A stretch of DNA of 64,000 bases, from the NCBI RefSeq assembly GCF_003597395.2, contig NC_133774.1:39805604-39869603 (forward strand), written 5' to 3'. Both the position numbers and the translations under genes were made by a program. The stretch is from Chelonoidis abingdonii (Eukaryota > Chordata > Testudines > Testudinidae). The notes beneath the pieces were generated by a model that did not search any database, was not told the DNA's origin, and saw only the letters and a list, made by a program, of their open reading frames with translations. Of the stretch, positions 10,965 through 23,080 are shown piece after piece; positions within the stretch are counted from its first letter, which is position 1; each line of letters opens with the position of its first letter.

Positions 10965-12507
10965 GGTTCACCTTGGCCGTGCCTTTGGTGGGGCACTTCT
11001 GAGAGTACCAATTCAGGACAAATTGCTTAGAGCAGGGCAGTTACAGCCCAAGGCTGGAGTTCCTTTGCACACCAAGGCAAACTAAACCAGCCAAATAGAG
11101 AAGACTCTGGTTTTACCTCACTGGCTAACCATAAGTCATTCAAGCAATTTCCTTAGGTATTCCAGTTTCCCACCAGTGCCACTCATTATGGGGATGAATG
11201 GTTATGAAAACCAATACCCCAATAAAAGAAAAGAAAAGTTCTCCTGATCCCAAAGCACCAAGCCTCAGATCCAAGTCAATATACAAATTAGATCTTACCC
11301 ACAAATCATGCTGTTGCCAATCCTTTAGAATCTAAAAGGTTTATTCATAAAAAAAAAGATATAGAGGAGTGCTAAAATTGGTTTAAATTGAATCAATTAC
11401 ATACAGTAATAGCAAAGTTTTTGGTTCAGGGTTGTAGCAGTGATAGAATAAACTGCAGGTTCAAATCAAGTCTCTGGAGTACATCCACAGCTGAGAGGAG
11501 TCATTCAGCCCTTTGTTCAGAGTTTCAGTTTGTAGCAAGGTTCCTCCGGCAGTAAGAAGCAGGACTGAAGACAAAATGGAGATGAGGCAGCTGCCTTTTA
11601 TAGGAATGGCAATATACAAAAACCTGTAGGAGAGCACTTCAACCTCCCTGGCCACACTATAGCAGACCTTAAGGTAGCCATCCTGCAGCAAAAAAACTTC
11701 AGGACCAGACTTCAAAGAGAAACTGCTGAGCTTCAGTTCACCTGCAAATTTGACACCATCAGCTCAGGATTGAACAAAGACTGTGAATGGCTTGCCAACT
11801 ACAAAACCAGTTTCTCCTCCCTTGGTTTTCACACCTCAACTGCTAGAACAGGGCCTCATCCTCCCTGATTGAACTAACCTCATTATCTCTAGCTTGCTGG
11901 CATATATATACCTGCCCCTGGAAATTTCCACTACATGCATCTGACGAAGTGGGTATTCAACCACGAAAGCTCATGCTCCAAAACGTCTGTTAGTCTATAA
12001 GGTGCCACAGGATTCTCTGCTGCTGCCTTTTATAGTCTCTTCCAGGTGGAAGGACACCTCTTTGTTCTTACTGTGGAAAATTACAGCAGCAAGGTGGAGT
12101 TTGGAGTCACATGGGCAAGTCATGTGTCCATGCATGACTCAGCTTGCAGGCCGATGCCATTGTTTACATGTTAGTTTGAATGTTCTCAGGAAAGCTCAGA
12201 AGTGGACTGGCATCTCCCAAAGTCCATTGTCAGTTAAGTGTTTCTTGGCTGGGCACTTACTGAGAATAGCTCCTTCTCAAGAAGCTGACCAAATGCTTCA
12301 CTGAGGATACTTAGAATCAAAACACTGATATACAAGTATATAGCCAATATTCATAACTTCAGCTACAAACATCACACATACAGATAGCATAATCACAACC
12401 TTTCCATAGACACCTTACACGACAACCTTTGTACAATATTTGCTACAAATATATAACAGTGGTTGCAACAATGACCTATATGGTCACAGTTTGTCAATAA
12501 CGTCACA
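10965..12507 (-). mobile_element. LTR, probably retroviral-type or Gypsy, interrupted
   Basis: The right edge reads CAATAACGTCACA, so on the minus strand the segment begins TGTGACGTTATTG, an LTR-like start. A polyadenylation-like ATAAACC (minus strand, near 11345) fits an LTR. The left edge is a guess. Identical 13-base copies of CTGCCTTTTATAG at 11591 and 12023 mark a later insertion. No gag, pol or env reading frame is present. Confidence 0.5.
11604..12022 (+). mobile_element. Penelope-like element, 5'-truncated 3' end
   Basis: The plus-strand frame reads KPVGEHFNLPGHTIADLKV, then LQRETAELQF, CKFDTISSGLNKD and WLANY. This is the C-terminal side of the GIY-YIG endonuclease region of Penelope-like retroelements. 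The 3' end is the very common testudine sequence with CATCTGACGAAGTGGGTATT and TTAGTCTATAAGGTGCCAC. A perfect 13-bp duplication CTGCCTTTTATAG (11591-11603 and 12023-12035) brackets it. Only the last 419 bp were inserted, so the copy was dead on arrival. Confidence 0.82.
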
Positions 12508-13495
12508 CTCAAACATCCTTTACTGTCCATGGACAGTGAAACAATACCAGACAAAATACACCAGTCAGATGTGGGATGGTATTCCCTATACTCCTTTAAA
12601 ATAGAAAAAAAAAGTCTAATAGTTCATTTATTTTCTATGTTTCTGGCTATTTTATGAGCTAAATACTGGACCCTTTTTAATGTGTTGCAATAGAATGGTA
12701 TTTGTTCTTTTCATTTAAACACAATTGTTCTGTTAAGTTTCTTGACAATAGTGATATTATACTGCATGTATTTTAGTCAGATGACCTTTAAAACGTATGT
12801 TTGACTTTACTAAGCCCTTTTTAATAAGCATGAATCTGGCACTAGATAAACTCTTGCGTCATTTTTGTTTTCATAATATGCACGCCTTAGCTCAATGAGT
12901 GACTATTTAAAAAAAAACATCGAAGAGTGGCTTTATTGTCAACAGAACTATTATTCAGTTTCCCTTCTCCAACACTAACTCAAACAAAACATAGGTAACA
13001 AAGGAAGCCCTGACCTTTCCAGGGTAGTAAGTAGAGTGCTCAGAGAGGTGGGAATGATTCCCAATTTCTTTAATCTACTACATACTCCAGGATCCCTTTT
13101 TCCTTGGATAATTTATTCCTATGTTTATAGATTGATCTACTTTCACAAGGCAAAGTGCCCAAATAGAAGGACAGATCCCAAGTAGTGACATTTCAAAGGA
13201 TCAATGCAAATGTAATATTTAGCAATCTCATTTTCCTATGCAACACAAAACACCTTCTTACAACATGGAGATAGGTCTTGGAAAATTTATGGGAACAAAC
13301 ATTAAAGACATTTCTTTATACTGAAAGTATACAAATACAAATGTTTATCATATCTGGCACATAAATACCTTGCAATGCCACTACAAAAGTGCCATGCGAA
13401 CATCTGTTCTCACTTTCAGGTGACAATGCTGCCTGCTTCTTTACAATATCTCCCATAAATGTAAAGAAACTTGTTTGGCTTAGTGATTGGCTGAA
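12508..13495. other. No feature recognised
   Basis: AT-rich DNA with no repeat I can name and no credible exon. Confidence 0.4.
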
Positions 13496-13499
13496 CAAG

Positions 13500-13832
13500 A
13501 AATCGGACTGTTACATCATTGCACTCAAAAACAAAAAAAATCTACATTTGTAAGTTGTGCTTTCACGATAAAGAGATTGCATTATGGTATTGTATGAGGT
13601 GACTTGAAAAATACTATTTCTTATCTTACAGTGCAAATATTTGTAATAAAAATAATAAAGTGAGTGCTGTCCCCTTTGTATTCTGTGTATTAAATATTTT
13701 GGATATTCTGTATTTTCAAATATATTCAATTACATTTCAGTTGGTGCTCTATTGTTTAACAGTGCAATTAATAGTGTGATTAAGTTTTTTAGTTTAATCA
13801 TGTGAGTTAACTACAATTAATTCACAGCCCTA
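13500..13832 (+). mobile_element. End of a hAT-like DNA transposon
   Basis: The stretch matches a repeat widespread in amniotes whose end reads TTTAACAGTGCAATTAATAG, then a run of TTAATC-type words, and ends with CACAGCCCTAC. The ACAGCCCT end is the complement of a CAGGGCTGT hAT terminus. No transposase is visible and the other end is missing. Confidence 0.5.
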
Positions 13833-14129
13833 CTTCTTATAAATATCAGTCAGAAATAAACACTGTGAACACCCTTTGCACAGTTATCCTAAAGATAGTA
13901 AAGTTAACAGTACCTGAATGACCCTTTCACTCAAATCTATGTCCTCCTGCTTCAACAACAGGGTCTTCAATACTCAGGCCCTCCAGCCCCACTGTTCAAG
14001 TCCTCCCATTTACCACTCTGTCCCTCCAGCCCTTAGGCACCTGCTACCCAGCCTTTCCTCCACAGCCAGCTCCCAGGCTGCTACCTTTGGCCTACTATTC
14101 CCGCTCCCATGCAGCCTCTCTCTGTCCCC
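13833..14129. other. Pyrimidine-rich segment, unclassified
   Basis: CT-rich sequence (13920-14129) rich in TCCAGCCC-type words. It may be an old repeat; no gene. Confidence 0.35.
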
Positions 14130-14132
14130 TAA

Positions 14133-16155
14133 GGGTATGTCTGCACTACGGGATTATTCCGATTTTACATAAACTGGTTTTGTAAAACAGATTGTATAAA
14201 GTTGAGTGAATGCAGCCACACTAAGCACATTAATTCGGCAGTGTGCATCCATGGTCCGAGGCTAGCGTCGATTTCTGGAGCATTGCACTGTGGGTAGCTA
14301 TCCCGTAGCTCCCACAGTCTCCCCCACTCATTGGAATTCTGGGTTGAGACCCCCAATGCATGATGGTGCAAAAACAGTGTCACAGGTGAGGCCGGGTAAA
14401 TGTCGTCACTCATTCCTTCCTCCGTGAAAGCAATGCCAGACAATCATTTCACGCCTTTTTTCCCTGGATTGCCCTGGGAGATGCCATAGCACGGCAACCA
14501 TGGAGCCCGTTCAACTTTTTTTTGCCGTCACCATATGTCTACTGGATGTTGCTAACAGACGCGGTACTGCAGTGCTATGCAGCAGCATTCATTTGCCTTT
14601 GCAAGATAGCAGAGATGGTTATCAGTCAGTTTGTACTGTCTGCTGCTGTCATGGGTGCCCGTGGCTGAGGTTGGCCAGGGGCGCAAAGACAAAAATGGGA
14701 ATGACTCCCCAAGTCAATCTCTTCTTTATGGTATCTAAAAATAGAGTCAGTCCTGCCTAGAATATGGGGCAAGTGTACTAGAGAACCAGTGTACCAGAGA
14801 GCACAGCCGCTTCGTTTCAGATCCCACAGAAATGATGACCTACATGCCATTCTAGGGGATGCCCCTGCAACAACCCCACCTGTTGCTTCCCTGCTCCCCC
14901 AGCCCTCCTGGGCTACCATTGCAGTGTCCCCCCATTTGTGTGATAAAGTAATAAAGAATGCAGGAATAAAAAGCACTGACTTGTTAGTGAGGAGGAGGAA
15001 GCCTCCAGCTGCTATGATAGTCGAGGCAGGACATTAATGTGGAAGGTGAGAGAGAGCCAGCATCCACTGCATTTATACGGTCTAGGCCAGCGTACAGAAT
15101 CTTTTCTAACATGGAAGGGAGGGGTGATGGAGCTCAGCCCGGCCAGTTGCATGACTGAGAGAAAGTCCCACCTTCTGTACCATCTGACTGCGGAATGACC
15201 AGGGTCATTCCTTTTTTACCCAGGCGCCCACTGCCGACCTCTAGCCTAGCTAGCGAAGACTCACGGTTGACAAGACGGCTATCAGTGTTTTGTGACTAGG
15301 ACGGTACCATCTTGCCACCGGGGAAGGAAGGAGAGGGAGTGCTGCTGTTCACTGCCGCTGCCACTGGTGTTACCAGCGCATCAGTGACTACGGTGACATT
15401 GATAAATGCTCTAAGAATTTTTTTTCTCCTTTTCTTATTCACTGGGAGGAGGGCGGTTAATGCTACCTAAGCCCCGGCAATGTGTGTCTTCCCTACAGGC
15501 TATTGGGAGCTCAGCAAGCATTGAAATAATATCTCAGACCTTGGGGATAGCTACAGCTCAAAGTACCCCCTCCCTTCTCCTAATGAGCTCGTTTGATTCT
15601 TTGGCTTTCCGTTACATTGTCATGCAGCAACTGTGCTGTGGACTCTGTATCCTACCTAACTGGAAATTTTTTTCACTGCTTTGGCATTTCGTCTTCTGTA
15701 ACAGAGTTCTGATAGAACAGTTTGTCTCCCCATACAGCAATCGATCCGTTCTCCTCGGTCCATGCTGGAACTCTTTTTGGATTTGGGACTGCATTGCCAC
15801 CCGTGCTGATCAGAGCTCCACGCTGGGCAAACAGGAAATGAAATTCAAAAGTTCGCAGGGCTTTTCCTGTCTACCTGGCTACTGCATCCGAGTTCAGATC
15901 GCTGTCCAGAGCAGTCACAATAGTGCACTGTGGGATACCTTCCGGAGGCCAATACCATCGATTTGCGGCCACACTAACCCTAATCCGATATGGTATAACC
16001 GATGTCAGCGCTACTCCTCTCATTGGGGAGGAGTACAGAAACCGATTTAAAGAGCCCTTTATAGAGATATAAAGGGCCTCGTTGTGTGACGGGTGCAGCA
16101 TTAAATCGGTTTAACGCTGCTAACATCGGTTTAAATGCGTAGTGTAGACCAGGCC
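14133..16155. mobile_element. Two-kilobase non-autonomous DNA element with TIRs
   Basis: The left end is TAA, then GGGTATGTCTGCACTACGG; the right end is GCGTAGTGTAGACCAGGCC, then TTA. Repeated use of AATCGGTTTAA-type words near the right end (16035-16135) adds imperfect internal inversion. Frames inside (for example 15460-16050, 196 codons) match no transposase motif that I can name. The TWA flanks and large non-coding middle suggest a PIF/Harbinger-type derivative, not proven. Confidence 0.65.
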
Positions 16156-16158
16156 TTA

Positions 16159-17364
16159 GTGAGAGAGAAAACCTGACTCTGTCCAGAATTTGTCTGCCTC
16201 TAGTCCAGAGGTGGCAATGTTCTGCCAAACGTACCCAGAACGCCAATGAATTACCCCAACATGAGCCAACAGTGAAAGTAAATGACACAAGCTAATGTAC
16301 TGAGCTTTTGTATTCCATCTACTAACTGATGGTATTAACATTTTAAGATGGAATAATTTATGTACCAGAAATGCGAGTTGTGAGTTTTACAAGTGAATAC
16401 AAGAATAAAAAACTCTTCTTGGCATCTTAAACCTTCAGTCAGATCAGATACTCAATACCAAATGATTCATGTAACTAATCCACATGAATTACAAATAGTG
16501 AATATACACAAACTGTGAGCCAGATGCAAACAAAGAATTACTAGCTACAGAAATTCATGAATAAAGAAGAGTGTCACCATCAGCTCATGCAACATTCTGT
16601 GCAGCTGTTGAATAAATTTATTCACTCAGCCCATTCTTTCCAGACACAAAATAAAACTCACAGAGTCACTATGGTATGGAGAGAATGGGGAGTTTTTCCA
16701 AGAGACTTATATTCAAATGGATTTGTCCTATATAGAGGGGACTGGTTCCCTGGAGCTCGAAGTAAAGATTTGCCCTTCACCCCACAAATGCGGCTTCCTG
16801 CAAAGGAGTCAGACTCTATTGGTGAAGCCTCCACAAGGAGCTTTGGGCAAAAATTTTGTGGGCCCCTTTCGCACTCTTCATCAATGGATCCTAGCTGAAT
16901 CTAATCCTTGGAAAGCTCTATACAAGTATTATAATTTTGAGCTAGAATTTCTAAGAGACTGATGCTTTGTCAGTTCCTCATTAATTTAATTCCCTTGCCC
17001 TGTCAGGATGATAAAGCTTTATCATCATTTTACTGTCTTCCCAGGGCAATTTAGCTCAGTCTTGAGAATTTGACCTCCAGTTTCTCTCCTGAGTAATATG
17101 CCAAAGTATTCATTCAGTCCTAAGGGTATCAAACTGACCCGTCACTAAACTTTCAGCCCTGCTTAATGGCCCTACTGCTTCCTTGATTGCCTGGATGCTT
17201 GCTTCTCAAATATTTAAAGCATGTCTCATTGCGTTCACCTTTAGAGTAGTTCTTGCCAAAGTACAACCTCCCAAATTGATCCTCAGGCCCAGTGCAAGTT
17301 ATTTTCCCTTAATTATTTTCAAAATTTCTTCATCAACATACATGATAATAGGCATCACAGAAAT
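16159..17364. other. No firm feature
   Basis: Mixed sequence. 17085-17240 looks faintly like a very old CR1 (CAAAGTATTCATTCAGT), but too weakly to call. Confidence 0.35.
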
Positions 17365-19323
17365 TTGATGGAACAATGATAATCAATGAAACACAGTAAT
17401 AGCAGGGTACAAAATATATAGGAAAGACAGAATAGATCATGGTGGTGAGAAAGTGGCACTATAGAGACAAATATGTTAAAAATCTTAAATGAATCCGAAT
17501 ACCACAGACTCTCTATAGACAGAAATTCCATGCTTGGATAATAAGAGTAAACATGGTAGAATTATATTACCAGTTACCTGACCAGAATAGCAAGGGTGAC
17601 TGTGAAATGCTCAGGGAGGTTAGAGAGCCTACAAAAACAAAACCCAACATTGACTGGTCACCTGAGGATGGCATGCAGAGATAATGTTTCTCGACTCCAT
17701 TAATCAATATTTCTTGGAGGAGCTAGTCCTGGAACCCACAACAGGAGAGACAATTCTTGATTTAATCCCAAGTGCAGCAGAAGATCTAGTCTAAGAGGTG
17801 AATATAGCTGAACTGCTCGGTACTAGTGGCCATAGGTTAAATAAATCCAACATCCTTATGGGGGGAAAATACTAAAGAAACCTACTACAGTAGCATTTAA
17901 CTTAAAAAGAGGAACTATGAAAAAAAGCGTACAAGCTAGTTAAATGGAAATTAGAAGGAAAAGTCAGAAGAGTGATATGCCAGCAAGCTGCATGGAAACA
18001 TAAGAGAAACATATATATACCCCAAATAAAAAAAAAAATAGTAAGAGGACAAAAAATGTCACCATGGCTAAACAGCAGAGTTACAGAGTCAGTTAGAAGC
18101 AAAAAATCATCCTTTAAAAATTGGAAGTCAAATTTTACTGAGAAAAATAGAAGAGAACATAAACTCTGGCAAACAAATGTAAAAATATAATTAGGTAGGC
18201 CAAAAAAAAAAAGAAATTTAAGATTAACTAGCAAAAGATAAAAACTAAACAGCAAAAAAGTTTTTTAAATATGTTAGAAGCAGGAAGCCTGCCAAATAAT
18301 CAGCGAGGCTAAGATACTGAAGGAGCACTCAGGGAAGACAGGGCCATTGCAAAAAATTAATTTAGCTTCTCTGCATTTGTCTTCAGTGCACAGGGTGAGA
18401 GAGAGAGAGATCCTCAGATCAGACGCCTTAAAAGAATGTCCAGATATGGGGAACTGTTCCAGTCTGAGGTTTCAGTTGAGGAGGTTTTGGAACAAATTGA
18501 TAAAGTAAACCATAAGAAGTCACCAGGACTAGATGGTATTTAACCACGAGTTCTGAAGGAATTCGAATATGAAATTGCAGAACTACTAACTGTGGTATGT
18601 AACCAATTGCTTAAATCAGCCTGTGTGCCAAGTGACTGGTGGATAGCTAATATTTTTTTAAAAGGCTCCAGTGGTGATCCTGGCAATTATAGGCTGATGA
18701 GCCTAATTCCAGTACCAGGCAAAGCGGCTGAAATGATAATCAAGAATGAAATATCAAACACATAGATGAACACAATATGTTGGAGAAGTGTTATCACAGC
18801 TTTTGTGAAGGGAATTCATGCTTTGATGTATTAAAATTCTTTGGGGGGGGGTCAACAAACACGTGGACAAAGGTGATCCAGTGAATATAGTGTACTTGGG
18901 ACTTTCAGAAAGCCTTTGACAAGCTCCCACAGCAAAGACTCTTAAGCAAAATAAGATGATCTCTGTGAAGACCTTCCCTCTTATCCCATGACAATAGCTG
19001 GTTAAAGGAAAGAAAACGAAAGGTAGGAATAAATGGTCGGTTTTCTCAGTGGAGGGAGAGGTAAATAGCAAGGTCACCCAAAGATCTGTACTGGGGCTTG
19101 GGCTTTTCAGTTCACAGATTATGTGGAAAGGAAATAAACAGTGAAGTCTGCAGATGATACAAAATTTCTCAAGACAGTTAAGTCTGAAGTTGACTGGGAA
19201 GAGAGTTACAAAGGGATCTCACAAAACTAGGTGACTGGACAACAAAACGGCAGATGAAATTTAATGTTGATAAGCGCAAAGTAATGCATATTAGAAAACA
19301 ATCCCAATCCTACATACAAAACA
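17365..19323 (+). mobile_element. CR1 LINE fragment, endonuclease to reverse transcriptase
   Basis: Reading the plus strand across frameshifts gives the CR1 endonuclease (FLEELVLEPTTGETILDL near 17710-17765), the linker and then RT blocks: KKSPGLDG-like near 18510, GNYRLMSLIPVPGK near 18685, and the FQKAFDKLPQ-like block near 18905. The copy ends at about 19323, before the CR1 3' end. Many stops and a poly-G run (18843-18850) show long decay. Confidence 0.88.
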
Positions 19324-19639
19324 GTGGCGTCTTGTGATGAGGGCCACTCAACCCTGGAGTGCCTCCTGCTGCTGCAAGCAGTTCTGCAGTCCTTTTCTCA
19401 CTCCTGGCACTCCCTATACGTTGTCAATCTCACTTGGTGGGTCTTCAGTGGTGCAGCCCACCAGTTGGGTCACACAACCAAAATGATAGCCTTCCAGGGA
19501 ATCAGAAAGTCCAACAGAAACTGCCTGCCTTCTCCAGGGTCTTCAGCCACAGCTCTGGGCCTTTTAAAATTCAGTCCTTCGCTTGCACTTCCAAACAAGC
19601 CTCATCCCCTTCTTGGGGTTTACACCATTTCAGTGGTGA
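19324..19639. other. Unclassified segment between two CR1 copies
   Basis: This 316-bp piece starts at an abrupt edge after the plus-strand CR1 and ends where the minus-strand CR1 begins. Its plus-strand frame of 132 codons shows no motif. It could be part of an LTR element. Confidence 0.35.
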
Positions 19640-20625
19640 GTAACACTTCCTTATTTACTTTCTCCATACCATTTTATAAACTTCAATCCTATCCCCCCTT
19701 AGTCGTCTCTTTTCCAAGCTGAGAAGTCCCAGTCTTATTAATCTCTCCTCATACGGAAGCCATGCCATACCCCTAATCATTTTTCTTGCCCTTTCTGAAT
19801 CTTTTCCAATTCTAATATATCTTTTTCGAGATGGAGCGGTCACATCTGCACTCAGTATTCAAGAATTGGGTGTACTATGGATTTATATAGAGGCAATATG
19901 ATAATTTGGTGCCTTACTATCTGTCCCTTTCTTAATGATTCCCAACATTCTGTTCGCTTTTTTGACTGCCACTGCACATTGAGTGGATGTTTTCAGAGAT
20001 CTATCCACAATGACTCTAAGATTTCTTTCTTGAGTGGTAACAGCTAATTTAGACTCCATTATTTTATATGTATAGTTGGGATTATGTTTTCCAATGTGCC
20101 TTACTTTGCATTTATCAACATTGAATTTCATCCGCCATTTTGTTGCCCAGTCACCCATTTTTGAGAAATCCTTCTGTAGCTCTTCGCAGTCTGCCTGGGA
20201 TTTAACTATCTTGAGTAGTTTTGTATTATCTGCACATTTTGCCACCTCACTATTTACCCTTTTTTCCAGATCTTTTATGAATATGTTAAATAGGACTGGT
20301 CGCAGTACAGACTCCTGGGGAACACCATTATTTACCTCTCTCCATTCTGAGAACTGACCATTTATTCCTACCCTTTGTTTCCTATCTTTTAACCAGTTAC
20401 CAATCCATGAGAGGACCTTCTCACTTATCCCATGACAGCTTATTTTGCTTAAGAGCGTTTGGTAAGGGACCTTGTCAAAGACTTTCTGAAAATCTAAGTG
20501 TACTATATCCACTTGATCCCCCTTGTCCACATACTTGTTGACCACCTCAAAGAATTCTAGTAGATCGGTGATTCTGTTGCTGCTGTAACACTTGTCCTCC
20601 AACCAGTGGTACATCGTCATTCCTT
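19640..20625 (-). pseudogene. CR1 ORF2 reverse transcriptase, longest open piece, dead active site
   Basis: A 245-codon minus-strand frame (20620-19883) covers the CR1 RT palm to thumb: VDIVHLDFQKVFDKVPY, SWIGNWLKDRKQRV, GVPQESVLRPVLFNIF and KMGDWATKWRMKFN. The catalytic FADD box reads CADN here and the PQGS turn is PQES, so it cannot polymerise even though the frame is long. The 3' part runs on to about 19640. The CR1 3' terminus itself is missing. Confidence 0.92.
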
Positions 20626-21352
20626 TCTGTGTTATGTGTTATTTAGCCCATGGTTCTGCCTTATTTAGGCCAAGAGGATTTCTCTGCCTATATACAGTCA
20701 GGATTGAGGGACTGAGGCTCTAGTCTAAAAGCTTCAAGGTATTTTATTTTGGGTATAAAATGTCAGGCAAAGCCATGGTGATGTACACAAAACTATATTA
20801 TTGCATAATATTAAAAACTATATTAAAACAATGTTATGGTTGGACAGTCAAGCACTCAAAAGTTAGCAAATGCCCAAAACAAGTTTTCCTGAGAAACCTT
20901 AATTTGGCCCCCTTATGCATATGCAGTATGACACAGTCTTTAAATTAGTTATATGACAGTACTACTTTTTCCTACATGACCTCTGCCTCATTCAGAGCAC
21001 AAGATGGATGGTGGTCAAGGAGAGAATCAGGAGTGTGCAGCTGTTGTCTGCTTCATTTGTTGCAGAAGCTGGAAAGTATGTGCCAATTGTGGGTACCAGG
21101 AGATGGTGGGCCCAGGCCTGCCTATGTAGTTAAAGGCCTCCCCTTTAGCCAGGCAGAAGGGGCTAGTGGACCCAGGAAATAATTGAATACTTGGGACAAC
21201 AAATGAAAAAAAAGTGATGGGAGTGAGTGTCACAAGATGGAAAATCAGGGAGGGGAGACCAAGCAGAGAACCTCCAACAATGCTCACTGCTCCTCACAGG
21301 CATCTAGGGAGTTAGTGGAGGCCACCCAGAGGAACCCTGCTCAGAGGCATGA
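20626..21352. other. No feature recognised
   Basis: Unassigned; the 3' half is purine-rich. No exon with splice borders. Confidence 0.4.
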
Positions 21353-21360
21353 CTTCACAA

Positions 21361-21689
21361 CAGGGCCGGCTCCAGGCCACAGCGTGCCAAGCTCGTGCTT
21401 GGGGCGGCACGCCACAGGGGGCACTCTGTCAGTTGCTGGGAGAGTGGCAGGCGGCTCTGGTGAAGCTGCTGCAGGCGCGGCTGCGGAAAGTCCGCTGGTC
21501 CCGCAGCTCCGGTGGACGTCCCGCAGACATGCCTGCGGCAGGTCCACCGGAGCTGCGGGACCAGCGGACCCTCCACAGAGACGCCTGCAGGAGGTCCACT
21601 GGAGCCGCAGGACTGATGAGCGGCAGAGCGCCCCCCCCCCGCGGTGTGCCGCCATGCTTGGGGCTGCGAAATTGCTAGAGACGGCCCTG
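21361..21689. mobile_element. hAT-type GC-rich non-autonomous element, copy 1
   Basis: The left end is CAGGGCCGGCTCCAGG and the right end GCTAGAGACGGCCCTG. A perfect 8-bp duplication CTTCACAA flanks it (21353-21360 and 21690-21697). The middle is palindromic (GGTCCCGCAGCTCCGGTGGA against TCCACCGGAGCTGCGGGACC) and GC-rich. It shares structure with 62361-62686. It has long spurious frames on both strands but no transposase. Confidence 0.93.
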
Positions 21690-21697
21690 CTTCACAA

Positions 21698-22059
21698 GGG
21701 ATTGGAAATAGGCCCCACAGTTGCAGAGCACCCGCATCCAACTTCCTTCTCTGGGAATGATGGATGCTAGGCATAGTTTGACTTCTATATTTGGTGTGTG
21801 GGGGGGGGGTGTCAGGGAGCTTAACAACATTAAAGGTATAGGTCTAATTTCCAAATATACTGATTGTTAGTGGTACTTAAATTACAGTATACTTAATGAG
21901 TGAGTTGGGGGAAGAGGTGGCGCTCCCTCCCAGAGCTGCCTGGCATCATTGCTCACACACACACACCCTGGGGGTTGTGCCCCAGTTTGAAAACATCTTT
22001 AGATCCAGAGGTGATGCATGGGGCAGTCATATGCTTCCCAGAATATTTTAATTGTGCCC
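21698..22059. other. No feature recognised
   Basis: Unassigned; includes a G run at 21803-21811 and a short CA run near 21956. Confidence 0.4.
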
Positions 22060-22830
22060 CCCACTATCTATGTATACAGTTCAAGGGGATGCCCCCAGTC
22101 TCTGCCCATGGGTGAATGGCCATCTGGACCAGTTCCAGGAGCAGGTTGACGAGGAGGTCCCACAACTTTGTAATGACAACAATGGAGTGTGTCAGGATCA
22201 GGAGAAAAGTGTAGCCAGAACCTCAGTAAGAGGGTCTGGAGGAGCCAGAATAGGGGCTGCAACCTGACACACCCTATGTAGATGTGTGCCATAGTATCCC
22301 TCTCACTGAAGAAGGCACAGGCATCAGGAGAGTTCATGACTCGCACCAGGCACATGCCTTTGCTTATGGCTCCACAAACAAGCAACCAACTAACATCCCC
22401 TGCAGGCTGTGGGACCAGAGTGGAGTACAGACTGGTCTACCAGGGTTCCCTCACACTCCACAGGTGGCAGCAGGTCCCACCACTTGGGGCAGGACACAAG
22501 GGTGTGGAAGTGGATGGTGTGAAGCACAAACACATACAGATATTTTCTGGGTGTGGTACAGAGGAGGATTGGCTGGATACCACACAGCCACCTCAGGTAG
22601 AACGTCAAGGGGGCCGGGGAGTCTTGCATGGCAGGGGCCTAATGATGAGCTCTGGAGGGCCAGGGGTAAGAAGTGCATGGAGAGCGCCCTCCTGCTCAAG
22701 GAAAGCAAAAGAAACAGAAAGCCAGGCTTCCCTGACCTCCCAGAGCATGAGACAGGACACGCAGGGTGAACAGTGTCACACACTGGCTACGTGCCAAGCT
22801 GGGAGGTGTGTGGTGAACGAGGCAGAGGAT
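22060..22830 (-). pseudogene. Tx1/L1-like LINE ORF2 C-terminal region
   Basis: Minus-strand frames contain PKWWDLLPPVECEGTLV (about 22500-22450) and, after a frameshift, SPDACAFFSERDTMAHIYIG, LQPLFWLL and LRFWLHFSP. This is the C-terminal zinc-binding (zf-RVT-like) end of Tx1-type L1 LINE proteins as annotated in turtles. The second cysteine of the CxxC pair is replaced (CAFF). RT itself is absent and stops are present. The plus-strand 396-codon frame across this area is its antisense shadow. Confidence 0.62.
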
Positions 22831-22894
22831 TGTAGGAACAGAAAGGACAGCCTCCTAATTTCCTACATTTTTAAAAAGGCAAAGTGGAAAGGGT

Positions 22895-23080
22895 GGTCAG
22901 CACATCCCTTGGCCTGCACCACTTCCCATAGCCTCCATTGGCCTGGAGCAGCAAACCACGGCCAGTGGGAGCCGCGATCAGCTGAACCTATGGACATGGC
23001 AGGTAAACAAACCAGCCCAGCCCACCAGAGGCTTTCCCTGAACAAGCGGTGGACCAGCTTTGAGAACCACTGCACTAGAG
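22895..23080. mobile_element. Partial relative of the 7261 hAT-type element
   Basis: Shared phrases include CCATTGGCCTGGAGCAGCAAA, GCAGGTAAACAAACCA and CCCAGCCCACCAG. The right end reads AGCTTTGAGAACCACTG instead of the GGTTGCCGATCCCTG end. The left end is missing, so only one side is preserved. Confidence 0.6.

Noticed and set aside
15460..16050. 196-codon plus-strand frame
   Set aside because: It lies inside a TIR element, with no transposase or host motif; chance cannot be excluded. Kept only as a question.
17085..17240. Possible ancient CR1 trace
   Set aside because: Only one phrase resembles CR1; too short and diverged to call.
21361..21774. Frames of 100-177 codons on both strands
   Set aside because: They come from a palindromic GC-rich DNA element, so both strands translate to similar low-information peptides.
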